Shown here piece by piece: positions 1 to 8,768 of a DNA stretch of 28,876 nucleotides (positions are counted from its first letter, which is position 1; each line of letters begins with the position of its first letter). Both the position numbers and the translations under genes were made by a program. Under the pieces are notes generated by a model. It saw nothing but the letters and a program-made list of their open reading frames with translations. It had not been told where the DNA came from and searched no databases. The stretch is from assembly GCA_002385675.1 (NCBI GenBank), contig DGDY01000229.1:12151-41026 (forward strand). The letters run 5' to 3'. This DNA comes from Anaerolineales bacterium UBA3940. GTDB taxonomy: Bacteria > Chloroflexota > Anaerolineae > Aggregatilineales > UBA3940.

Positions 1-1935
<1,935 letters not shown>

Positions 1936-2011
1936 CTACCTCCTGGTCAGCAGACCACCCCGCGCGCAACGGGGAAAGCATAAATTGCGCACGGAGGTAG
2001 ACCTCCGGCGC
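1936..2011 (-). promoter_or_regulatory. Structured rpoC 5' leader with possible Shine-Dalgarno sequestration
   Basis: Three stem-loops tile the transcript just upstream of rpoC. The first (2011-1987) has arms CGGAGG and CCTCCG around a TCTA loop, extended by GCGC/GCGC across one bulged base. The second (1974-1958) is CCCCG/CGGGG. The third (1957-1944) is TGGTC/GACCA and abuts the ribosome binding site. The 3' arm of the first hairpin contains CTACCTCC (2000-1993), which is perfectly complementary over eight bases to GGAGGTAG at the rpoC ribosome binding site (1943-1936). The two pairings exclude each other, so a switch that exposes or hides the ribosome site is possible. The pairings are seen in the sequence; regulation is inference. 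Confidence 0.5.
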
Positions 2012-2099
2012 ATTTGCCTGGGTTAAACCTTAATTTCTCTTGGAACCGACACTTATCGAACCGCGATGACTCGATACTTGTTGCTGATCGCAAACGATA

Positions 2100-2128
2100 A
2101 TTATAGCACGCAAGCGGCTGCCTGCCAA
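2100..2128 (-). promoter_or_regulatory. rpoC promoter (sigma70-type)
   Basis: On the minus strand TTGGCA (2128-2123) is separated by 17 bases from TATAAT (2105-2100), and the -10 box is extended by TGC (TGCTATAAT). Transcription would start near 2093, giving a leader of about 165 bases before the GTG of rpoC. The match is close to consensus and optimally spaced, so rpoC can be transcribed independently of prfB. Confidence 0.8.
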
Positions 2129-2202
2129 GCTATTCGCTTGCGATCCAGTATTTCGGTCAGGCCCACCGGTCTCCTCATCCCCTTTGGCCGATCATCGCAG
2201 TG

Positions 2203-2222
2203 AAAATCGAGTTTACCTCGAT
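2203..2222 (-). terminator. Weak candidate terminator after prfB
   Basis: On the minus strand, ATCGAG and CTCGAT form a six-bp stem around GTAAA, followed by TTTC, about 67 bases after the prfB stop. A second small palindrome, AATGCC/GGCATT (2232-2252), lies between it and prfB but has no T-run on this strand. Both stems are short, so termination is tentative. Otherwise the 1930-2288 gap holds only the rpoC promoter and leader described separately. Confidence 0.3.
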
Positions 2223-2288
2223 CTGGGGTCTAATGCCACGAATTACGGCATTTTATACCCGGTTTCACGGGCAAGCGATCGCACTGCC

Positions 2289-3372
2289 CTACGCCATCTC
2301 CCAGCGCAGGTAGGCCTCCATGAACTCGTCAAGCTGCCCGCCGAGCACAGCATTCGTGTTCGCCGTCTCGTAGTCCGTGCGGTGGTCCTTCACCATCTGG
2401 TAGGGGTGCAGCACGTAAGAGCGGATCTGGTTGCCGAAATTGGCGTCCACATGCGCGCCCTTCAGTTCCGCCCGCTCCGCCTCCTGACGCTGGCGCTCCA
2501 GTTCAAGCAGGCGGGCGCGGAGCACTCGCATCGCCGCTTCGCGGTTCTGCGTCAGCGAGCGCTCGTTCTGGCAGCTTACCACAATGCCCGTCGGCACATG
2601 CGTGATGCGCACTGCCGTCTCGTTCTTCTGGACATGCTGCCCCCCTGCCCCGCCAGCCTTGAACGTCTCGATCTCCAGGTCGTTCGGGTTGATCTCTACG
2701 TCGATGTCGCCATGCACGTCCGGCCACACCTCGACCAGCGCAAAGGACGTGTGTCGCCGGTGCGCGGAGTCGAACGGGGAGAGCCGCACCAGGCGATGCA
2801 CGCCGCGCTCGGAGCGCAGGTAGCCATACGCCCATTCGCCGCTGATGCCGAGCGTCACGCTCTTCAGCCCGCCCTCGTCGCCGGGGCTGCGATCCAACAC
2901 CTCGACCTTATAACCGCGTGCTTCGGCCCAGCGCAGGTACATCCGCTCAAGCATCTCCGCCCAGTCCATGGCATCGACGCCACCCGTCCCTGCATGGATT
3001 GCCAGCAACGCGTTTTCCCGGTCATACTCGCCCGAGAGCAGCGTCATAAACTCCAGCCGATCCACGAGCGCCGTAAGCTGCTCGACCTCGGCGGCAAGCT
3101 CCGAGGCAAGCGACTTGTCTTCGAGCGAGGCCAGTTCCAGCGCGTCGGCAATACGCTGGGATACTTCGTCCCACTGCTCCACCTCGGCACGCAGGCTCGC
3201 GGCGCGCTGCATCAAGTCCTGCGCGGTGCGCGTGTCATCCCAGAAGCCGGGGGCAGCGGCCTGCTCGTCAATTTTCGCCAGTTCGACATGCTTCTCCGCG
3301 ATGTCAAAGACGCTCCATGAGGTTCTGGACGCGTTCCTGCAGTTCGTTAAGCTGGCTGATGATGTCTTCCAT
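2289..3372 (-). CDS. prfB: Peptide chain release factor 2, with programmed +1 frameshift
   Basis: RF2 recognises UGA and UAA stop codons and triggers peptide release on the ribosome. The coding sequence is in two frames: 22 codons from ATG 3372 to CTT at 3309-3307, followed by in-frame TGA (3306-3304), then the main frame from GAC (3305-3303) to the TAG at 2291-2289. The joined product is 360 residues, close to the usual RF2 length. It contains the RF2 stop-recognition tripeptide SPF (about residues 198-200) and the catalytic GGQ (about 243-245, within [10 protein letters not shown]). Downstream of ftsY by 55 bases on the same strand, so the two may be co-transcribed. AAGGTG about 11 bases upstream of the ATG is a plausible ribosome site. 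Identity is certain. Confidence 0.97.
3303..3316 (-). promoter_or_regulatory. prfB autoregulatory +1 frameshift site
   Basis: The minus strand reads GGAG CGT CTT TGA C. This matches the known RF2 shift signal: a Shine-Dalgarno-like GGAG three bases before the CTT slippery codon, then a UGA stop in the poor C context. When RF2 is scarce the ribosome pauses at UGA, slips +1 and reads GAC, making full-length RF2. The frame change is required to join the two halves of the gene, so this is directly supported. Confidence 0.95.
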
Positions 3373-3427
3373 CGCGATACGTCACCTTCTCGCTCATGTC
3401 GCCCGACGTGCGGACGAGGTATTCCGG

Positions 3428-4330
3428 TTAGTTCTTTTCAAAAAGCCCGTCGACAAACGCTTTCGGGTCGAAGGGGATCAGGTCCTCCACGCCCTCGCCG
3501 ATACCAACGAACCGGACCGGCAGCCCAAGCTCGTTGCCAATCGCGAAGATCATACCACCGCGCGCGGTGCTGTCCAGCTTGGTCACGACGACGCCCGTCA
3601 CGTTGACCGCCTCTTTGAAGTATTTCGCCTGCTGCAATGCATTCTGCCCGGTCGTACCGTCAACAACAAGCAGCACTTCATGCGGCGCTTCGTGAACGTT
3701 CTTTGCCGCCACGTTGTACACCTTCTTGAGTTCTTCCATCAGGTTGTACTTCGTGTGGAGGCGACCCGCTGTATCGACGATCAGCAGGTTGCGCCCGCGC
3801 GCGCGTATCGCGCGGATGGCGTCGTAGGTCACAGCGCCGGCATCACCGCCCATCTGCCCGGCAATCACCGGTACATCCACGCGCTGACCCCACCGCTGGA
3901 GTTGCTCCACTGCCGCCGCCCGGAAAGTGTCCGCAGCCGCCAGCATGACTTTCCATCCCTCGTTCTTCCACCGATGGGCCAGCTTGCCGATGGTAGTCGT
4001 CTTGCCGGATCCGTTCACCCCAACGACCAGCACGACGGTCACCAGGCGCGGCGTCTCGAGCGCCAGCGGGCCGGGCTCTGGCAGCAGCGACAGCAGCGTT
4101 TCCTTAAGCGCCCCCTCAAGCTGCGCACGGGTCGTCATCCCCTCCTGCTCCACGCGCTTGCGAAGCGTCTCTGTCACCTTCGTCGCCGTCTCGATGCCCA
4201 GGTCCGCCTGGATCAGCAGCGCCTCGATGTCATCCCACGTATCCTCGTCAAGCTCGGTCGCACCCAGCATATTGGCGATGCGCCCGAAAAACGTCTGCCG
4301 TGTCCGTCGTAATGATTCAAACATCGACAT
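3428..4330 (-). CDS. ftsY: Signal recognition particle receptor FtsY
   Basis: SRP-type GTPase that docks SRP-ribosome complexes at the inner membrane. The 300-residue protein has a short N-terminal helix without the long acidic A domain of the E. coli protein, an N domain (to about residue 95), then the G domain: P-loop GVNGSGKTT (about 104-112), DTFRAAA (134-140), DTAGR (186-190), TKLD (250-253) and the C-terminal GVGEG-like segment GIGEGVEDL. The start at 4330 gives M-S-M; ATG 4324 is an equally possible start and neither has a strong ribosome site. First gene of a likely ftsY-prfB unit transcribed from the extended -10 promoter at 4386. Identity is certain. Confidence 0.96.
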   Translation of the reverse strand: MSMFESLRRTRQTFFGRIANMLGATELDEDTWDDIEALLIQADLGIETATKVTETLRKRVEQEGMTTRAQLEGALKETLLSLLPEPGPLALETPRLVTVVLVVGVNGSGKTTTIGKLAHRWKNEGWKVMLAAADTFRAAAVEQLQRWGQRVDVPVIAGQMGGDAGAVTYDAIRAIRARGRNLLIVDTAGRLHTKYNLMEELKKVYNVAAKNVHEAPHEVLLVVDGTTGQNALQQAKYFKEAVNVTGVVVTKLDSTARGGMIFAIGNELGLPVRFVGIGEGVEDLIPFDPKAFVDGLFEKN

Positions 4331-4385
4331 CGATATCAGTCCGCTCTCTTTGCCAGCAGATTAATCCTATCAGGTCAGCACCGGG

Positions 4386-4394
4386 ATTATAGCA
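4386..4394 (-). promoter_or_regulatory. Extended -10 promoter for ftsY
   Basis: The minus strand reads TGCTATAAT (4394-4386), the same extended -10 as at rpoC. No good -35 hexamer is visible at 16-18 bases; the upstream stretch is G-rich. Extended -10 promoters can work with a weak -35. The start of transcription would lie near 4379, giving a leader of about 49 bases. Confidence 0.55.
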
Positions 4395-4438
4395 CAGCCC
4401 TCCCCCAACCCCACAGGCCGCCCGCCACGCAAAAAGGA

Positions 4439-4544
4439 GCCGCGAATAAACTTCGCGGCGTCGTTGTGTAAACCCATCACAGCCGCGAATGAACTTCGCG
4501 GCTGGGTTTAAAACCCACCCCTCGCCACGAAGTTCACTCACGGC
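4439..4544. repeat. Three 21-bp palindromic repeats, 42-43 bp apart
   Basis: Copy 1 (4439-4459) and copy 2 (4482-4502) each have arms GCCGCGAA and TTCGCGGC around TAAAC or TGAAC. Copy 3 (4524-4544, GCCACGAAGTTCACTCACGGC apart from its last base) matches the reverse complement of copy 2 at 18 of 21 positions. Start-to-start distances are 43 and 42 bp. AAACCCA (4470-4476) and AAACCCA (4511-4517) flank copy 2, and TGGGTTT (4503-4509) can pair with either. The repeats fill the centre of the ftsY/moaC divergent gap, between the two promoters; the rest of the gap (4331-4672) shows only those promoters. REP-like dispersed palindromes or a binding array are both possible. Confidence 0.75.
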
Positions 4545-4569
4545 ATCTATTTACGCAGGCGCAGGCCAA

Positions 4570-4598
4570 TTGTCCTGACCGCACGCAGTGGCTATAAT
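4570..4598 (+). promoter_or_regulatory. moaC operon promoter (sigma70-type)
   Basis: TTGTCC (4570-4575), 17-base spacer, TATAAT (4593-4598). Transcription would start near 4605, leaving a leader of about 68 bases before moaC. No molybdenum-cofactor riboswitch is evident, as the leader is too short for one. Confidence 0.7.
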
Positions 4599-4672
4599 CT
4601 GCTCAATCTAGCTAGCCTGCCGCGGCCCGCATCTAACAGCCGCCAAACGCGTTATTTGTTAGGAGAACTGCA

Positions 4673-5149
4673 TTGAGCGAACTCACGCACCTGGACAAGT
4701 CCGGGCGCGCCGCAATGGTTGATGTTGGGAGCAAGGGAGAGACCGAGCGTATCGCCGTGGTGCGCGGGCATGTCAGCATGAAGCCGGAGACGCTCGCGTT
4801 GATCCGCAAGGGCTCGATCAAGAAAGGCGACGTGCTCGCCGTGGCCCGCATTGCCGGGATCATGGCCGCCAAGCGCACCGCTGAACTCATCCCGCTCTGC
4901 CACCCGCTCCAGCTCACACACGTGGACGTTGACCTCTCGCTTGACGAGGAGAACTCGCGCGTGCTGATCGAGTCCACGGTGAAAACGGTCGGCAGGACGG
5001 GCGTTGAGATGGAAGCTCTAACCGCCGCGAGTGTTGCCGCGCTCACGATCTACGACATGGCCAAGGCCGTCGACCGCGAGATGCGCATCGAAGCCATCCG
5101 CCTCGTCGAAAAGCGCGGCGGCAAGTCCGGCGATATTATTTTGGAGTAG
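4673..5149 (+). CDS. moaC: Cyclic pyranopterin monophosphate synthase MoaC
   Basis: Second step of molybdenum cofactor synthesis: converts the MoaA product (3',8-cyclo-GTP) to cyclic pyranopterin monophosphate. The 158-residue length is typical. Family motifs seen are the [15 protein letters not shown] segment (about residues 73-87) and the [11 protein letters not shown] segment (about 110-120), followed by the conserved [11 protein letters not shown] stretch (about 126-136). I use the TTG start at 4673 because AGGAGA (4661-4666) sits six bases upstream; a TTG start is uncommon. First gene of a plus-strand run; the next gene, moaDE, begins within 8 bases of its stop. moaA is not in the window. 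Confidence 0.95.
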   Translation: MSELTHLDKSGRAAMVDVGSKGETERIAVVRGHVSMKPETLALIRKGSIKKGDVLAVARIAGIMAAKRTAELIPLCHPLQLTHVDVDLSLDEENSRVLIESTVKTVGRTGVEMEALTAASVAALTIYDMAKAVDREMRIEAIRLVEKRGGKSGDIILE

Positions 5150-5156
5150 CTGATTG

Positions 5157-5885
5157 ATGCAGGTCACTATCCGGTTTTTTGCCACACTTCGGGACCGCGC
5201 AGGGGTGCCGGAAACCACGCTGGAACTTGACGGCCAGCACACGGTCGGCGCACTGCTCGACCGGCTCGCCGAGGAGTTCCCGGCGCTTGAGCCGTCGCTC
5301 AACACGGCCCTCGTTGCCGTGAACGAGGAGTACGCGTTCCGCGACGAGCCAATCAAGGAGGGCGACGAGATCGCGCTCTTCCCGCCGGTGAGCGGCGGCA
5401 GTGAGGCCGAATGGCCGGAGTACTTCGCCATCACCCCTGACCCGCTCGACCTCGACGCGATTGTCGCGCACATCACCCGCCCGGAAACCGGCGCGGTGTG
5501 TATGTTCACCGGCGCGGTGCGCGGCGTGACGAACAAGGAGGGCGAGCCTCTGCAGACGGACTCGCTCTTCTATGAGGCCTACGAGGAAATGGCTGAGAAG
5601 AAGCTGCGTCAGGTCGCGCAGGAGATCCGCGAGCAGTACCCGAAGGTGCAGGGCATTGCCATCGTGCAGCGCATCGGGCACCTGAACGTCGGCGAAACCA
5701 CCGTGCTCGTCGCCTGCGCTTCAGGCCATCGCCACGACGGCGCGTTCGAGGCAGCCCGCTACGGCATTGACCGTCTCAAAGAGATCGTGCCGGTGTGGAA
5801 GAAGGAGATTCGTTCAAGCGGGAGCCAGTGGGTGGAGGGCAGCTACCACCCCACACCGGAGGACGTTAAGCAGTCATCCAGCTAG
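5157..5885 (+). CDS. moaDE: MoaD-MoaE fusion, molybdopterin synthase
   Basis: Both subunits of molybdopterin synthase in one chain. Residues 1-81 are a ubiquitin-like MoaD (sulfur carrier) ending in FPPVSGG; residues 82-242 are MoaE (catalytic subunit) with FTGAVRG (about 117-123) and the Lys-containing PVWKKEIRSSG region near the active site. In separate subunits the MoaD C-terminal Gly must be free for thiocarboxylation, whereas here the Gly-Gly (80-81) is internal. The mycobacterial fusion MoaX is known to be cut after its MoaD Gly-Gly, so processing is expected here too. Start: GGAG (5143-5146) serves either the ATG at 5157 or a TTG at 5154. Co-transcribed with moaC. Confidence 0.93.
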   Translation: MQVTIRFFATLRDRAGVPETTLELDGQHTVGALLDRLAEEFPALEPSLNTALVAVNEEYAFRDEPIKEGDEIALFPPVSGGSEAEWPEYFAITPDPLDLDAIVAHITRPETGAVCMFTGAVRGVTNKEGEPLQTDSLFYEAYEEMAEKKLRQVAQEIREQYPKVQGIAIVQRIGHLNVGETTVLVACASGHRHDGAFEAARYGIDRLKEIVPVWKKEIRSSGSQWVEGSYHPTPEDVKQSSS

Positions 5886-5943
5886 CTTGCGAGAATCGCA
5901 GCATACCTGATTTGTCACTACCACGTGGAAAGGACATCGCCAG

Positions 5944-7173
5944 ATGCATCGAGTCGTCGTAACCGGTGTCGGCGCCATCACTCCTCTGGGCCATACCGCC
6001 GAAGAGACATGGCGGAACGTCGCTGAGGGGAAGTCCGGCGTGGACCAGATTACCCTGTTTGATGCGACTGACTTCCCCATCCAGGTCGCGGCAGAGGTCA
6101 AGAACTTTGATCCGAATGACTACCTCGACCGCCGGGAGGTCAGGCGCCAGGATCGGTTCGAGTGGCTGGCGAATATCGCAGCGTCAGAGGCCATCACAAA
6201 CAGCGGGCTGGAGATCAAAGAGGAGAACGGGCACCGCACCGGCGTGGTGATCTCCAGCGGTGTGGGCGGTATTGGCACATTCTACGAGCAGGCGCTCGTG
6301 CTGAACGAGGAAGGCCCGCGCCGCATCAACCCCTTTGCCATCCCCCGTGTCATGACAAACGGCGCTGCCGGGCTTATCAGCATCGCCTACGGCATACGTG
6401 GGCCGTCCTTCTGCGTGACCTCGGCCTGCGCCTCCGCAGCGGACGGGTTGGGGCTGGCCGCCCAGTTGATCCGCGCCGGCGTCGTGGACGTGATGATCGC
6501 CGGCGGCTCTGAGGCTGGCGTCAACCCCTTCGGCATCGGGTCGTTCTACCGCATCGGCGCGTACTCCTCCCGCAACGACCATACGCCCTCTCCCTTCAGC
6601 GCCGACCGCGACGGGCTGGTGATGGGCGAAGGCGCAGCGGTACTCGTCCTTGAGAGCCTGGAGCACGCGCAGGCGCGCGGGGCGAACATCCTCGGCGAGC
6701 TGGCCGGGTATGGCGCGTCGTCCGACGCGTACCACATCACCGCGCCGACAGAGGACGGCTCCGGCAGCGCCTCGGCGATCCGTCTCGCGCTTGAGGATGC
6801 GAAGGTCAACCCGCAGGACATCGACTATATCAATGCGCATGGCACGGCCACGCCGCTTAACGACGCGGCAGAAACCGCCGCGATCAAGCGGGCTCTCGGT
6901 GAGGTGGCCTACGACATTCCGATCAGTTCGACCAAGAGCATGACGGGCCATATGATGGGCGCAACCGGCGCGCTGGAGGCCATCTTCTGCGTGCTGGCGA
7001 TCCGTGATGGCATCGTACCGCCCACGATCAACTACACGGAGCGCGACCCGGAGTGCGACCTCGACTACATCCCGAACGAGGCGCGGGAGAAGCCGGTGCG
7101 CGTCGCGCTCAGCAACTCGTTCGGTTTCGGCGGGCACAACGCCGTGCTGGTATTTAAGGCATTTGAGGACTGA
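5944..7173 (+). CDS. fabF: 3-oxoacyl-[acyl-carrier-protein] synthase II
   Basis: Elongating beta-ketoacyl-ACP synthase of type II fatty acid synthesis, condensing malonyl-ACP with acyl-ACP. The 409-residue protein has the thiolase-fold catalytic set: Cys162 in TSACASA, His299 in NAHGTATPLND, Lys331 in STKSMTGHMMGA and His336 in TGHMMG, plus the C-terminal NSFGFGGHNA glycine-rich segment. A ribosome site GGAAAGGA lies 8-15 bases before the ATG. In many bacteria fabF is preceded by acpP; here the 58-base gap after moaDE holds no acpP, only a weak TGCGA/TCGCA palindrome. The fabF-rnc order is conserved in many phyla. Confidence 0.96.
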   Translation: MHRVVVTGVGAITPLGHTAEETWRNVAEGKSGVDQITLFDATDFPIQVAAEVKNFDPNDYLDRREVRRQDRFEWLANIAASEAITNSGLEIKEENGHRTGVVISSGVGGIGTFYEQALVLNEEGPRRINPFAIPRVMTNGAAGLISIAYGIRGPSFCVTSACASAADGLGLAAQLIRAGVVDVMIAGGSEAGVNPFGIGSFYRIGAYSSRNDHTPSPFSADRDGLVMGEGAAVLVLESLEHAQARGANILGELAGYGASSDAYHITAPTEDGSGSASAIRLALEDAKVNPQDIDYINAHGTATPLNDAAETAAIKRALGEVAYDIPISSTKSMTGHMMGATGALEAIFCVLAIRDGIVPPTINYTERDPECDLDYIPNEAREKPVRVALSNSFGFGGHNAVLVFKAFED

Positions 7174-7202
7174 TTACCAACAGTAACGAGTCGGAGAAAG
7201 AC

Positions 7203-7910
7203 ATGTCAGGCATGGAGCCAGCCGCGATTGAAGAGCAGCTCGGGCTGGAGTTTAGCGACAAGTCGCTGCTGATCCGTGCGCTGACGCATCCCTCATACCT
7301 GAACGAGCACCCGGAAGAGGGGCTTGAGGACAATCAGCGTCTGGAGTTTCTCGGCGACGCGGTGCTCGGTTTCATTAGCGGCGAGCTTCTCTATCACCGC
7401 TTCCCGGAGGCGCCAGAGGGTCGCCTGACCCGGCTGCGCGCCGCCCTCGTGCGGGATGAGACGCTAGCCCGCTTTGCCAAGAGTGTGCACATCGATGAGG
7501 TCGTGCGGCTGGGGCGCGGCGAGGAGGACAGCGGCGGGCGTTCGCGCGCCAGCAACCTCGCCGCCGCGTTTGAAGCGATATCCGGCGCGCTTTACCTCGA
7601 CCAGGGAATGCAGGCGGTGCGGCAGTACGTCGAGCCGCTCTTCAACGAGGCGCTTGACGACGTGCTCCGCTTTGAGCTGGACAAAGACGCAAAGAGCCGC
7701 CTGCAGGAGTGGACGCAGGCCACGCACGGCATCACCCCCACCTACGAGGTCGTGGAGAGCCGGGGGCCAGACCACGCCAAAGAGTTTATCATCGCCGTTT
7801 ACATCGGCGGGAAGGAGTACGCACGCGGCACCGGCCCGAGCAAGCAGGCCGCCGCGCAGCTTGCCGCCCGCCGCGCACTTGAACGTCTCACCGCCGACGA
7901 CGAGTTGTAG
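7203..7910 (+). CDS. rnc: Ribonuclease III
   Basis: Cuts double-stranded RNA in rRNA maturation and mRNA decay. The 235-residue protein has the RNase III signature NQRLEFLGDAVLG (Glu48, Asp52), a second catalytic segment NLAAAFEAISGALYLD (Glu124) and a C-terminal double-stranded RNA-binding domain (about residues 161-230, ending in GPSKQAAAQLAARRALERL). One oddity: the metal-ligand Asp three residues before Glu124 (E. coli Asp114) is Ala121. GGAG at 7192-7195 supports the ATG at 7203; ATG 7212 is an alternative. Lies 29 bases after fabF and is followed after 3 bases by an SDR gene, so probably one operon. Confidence 0.94.
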   Translation: MSGMEPAAIEEQLGLEFSDKSLLIRALTHPSYLNEHPEEGLEDNQRLEFLGDAVLGFISGELLYHRFPEAPEGRLTRLRAALVRDETLARFAKSVHIDEVVRLGRGEEDSGGRSRASNLAAAFEAISGALYLDQGMQAVRQYVEPLFNEALDDVLRFELDKDAKSRLQEWTQATHGITPTYEVVESRGPDHAKEFIIAVYIGGKEYARGTGPSKQAAAQLAARRALERLTADDEL

Positions 7911-7913
7911 CCC

Positions 7914-8768
7914 GTGATCCACCAGCGACGGCTTCTCATCACCGGGGCCAGCGGCGACCTGGGTCGTCCGCTCTCTGCGCTTGCCGAGTCCGCCTGGCAA
8001 ACGACCAGCACGTACCACACCCGGTCCGATGTCGGCGGCGGCACACCCGTGCGCATCAACCTGCGTGACCGGGCTGCGACGCTCGCGCTGGTGCAGGAGA
8101 CCCGGCCCGACGTGATTATCCACGCCGCCGCCTCCGACCGCAGCCCGGACATGGCCGCCACCAACCGCGAGGCGGCACAGAACATCACAGCCGCCGCGCA
8201 GGCCGTTGGCGCCCGTTTGATCGCCCTCTCCACCGACATGGTGTTTGATGGAACCTGCCCGCCATACGCCGAGGATGATCCCCCTGCCCCGCTCTCGGAG
8301 TACGGGCGCGTCAAGGCGGAAAACGAGTCGTTCTTTCTGCGCGCGTATGACAACTGCCTCGTTGTACGCACCAGCCTGATCTATGACTTCACGCCCGATA
8401 ACCGGCAGGCGGGCTGGCTGCTCGACACCGTGCGCGCAGGCCGCCGTGTGACGCTGTTTGTGGATGAAGTGCGAAACCCGGTCTGGTCGTGGAATCTGGC
8501 CGAGGCGCTGCTGGAGCTTGCAGCGGGGGACGCAACAGGCATCCTGCACGTCGCCGGGCCAGAGCCCGTGACCCGGTGGGAACTCGGCACCGTGCTGCTT
8601 GAGGAGTTAGGTCTTGACCCGGCGCAGGTTGCCGAGCCGGTCCGCGCCGCTGAGGTCGCGCCGCACCGCCCGCGTGACCTGACACTCTGCCTTGACCGCG
8701 CCACCAGCCTTCTGCGGACGTCGCTTCTGCCCCTCAGCGCCGCCCGCGACCGCGCTCGCCGCGCCTAG
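7914..8768 (+). CDS. NAD(P)-dependent SDR, dTDP-4-dehydrorhamnose reductase-like
   Basis: Extended short-chain dehydrogenase of 284 residues, most like RmlD (reduces dTDP-4-keto-rhamnose) by its motifs: nucleotide-binding GASGDLG (residues 11-17), STDMVFDG (106-113, RmlD has STDYVFDG), and the catalytic YxxxK as SEYGRVKAENE (Tyr130, Lys134). Substrate cannot be told from sequence; no other dTDP-rhamnose genes are nearby, so a different sugar-nucleotide or a MAT2B-like role is possible. The start is GTG at 7914, three bases after the rnc stop, with no clear ribosome site, which suggests translational coupling to rnc. Its TAG stop shares a CTAG with the stop of the convergent gene on the minus strand. 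Confidence 0.8.
   Translation: MIHQRRLLITGASGDLGRPLSALAESAWQTTSTYHTRSDVGGGTPVRINLRDRAATLALVQETRPDVIIHAAASDRSPDMAATNREAAQNITAAAQAVGARLIALSTDMVFDGTCPPYAEDDPPAPLSEYGRVKAENESFFLRAYDNCLVVRTSLIYDFTPDNRQAGWLLDTVRAGRRVTLFVDEVRNPVWSWNLAEALLELAAGDATGILHVAGPEPVTRWELGTVLLEELGLDPAQVAEPVRAAEVAPHRPRDLTLCLDRATSLLRTSLLPLSAARDRARRA

Noticed and set aside
2184..3320. A 378-codon plus-strand open frame opposite prfB
   Set aside because: Shadow of prfB, whose SPF and GGQ motifs and frameshift site are clear.
4317..4541. A 74-codon minus-strand open frame upstream of ftsY
   Set aside because: It spans the ftsY promoter and the palindromic repeats, and has no recognisable protein features.
4439..4544. CRISPR array
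   Set aside because: Only three copies, each a full palindrome, one inverted and degenerate, with 21-base intervals that contain related AAACCCA elements rather than unique spacers; no cas genes.
6184..7137. A 317-codon minus-strand open frame inside fabF
   Set aside because: Antisense to intact fabF with all catalytic residues.
7464..8549. A 361-codon minus-strand open frame opposite rnc and the SDR gene
   Set aside because: Antisense to two well-supported genes with conserved motifs.
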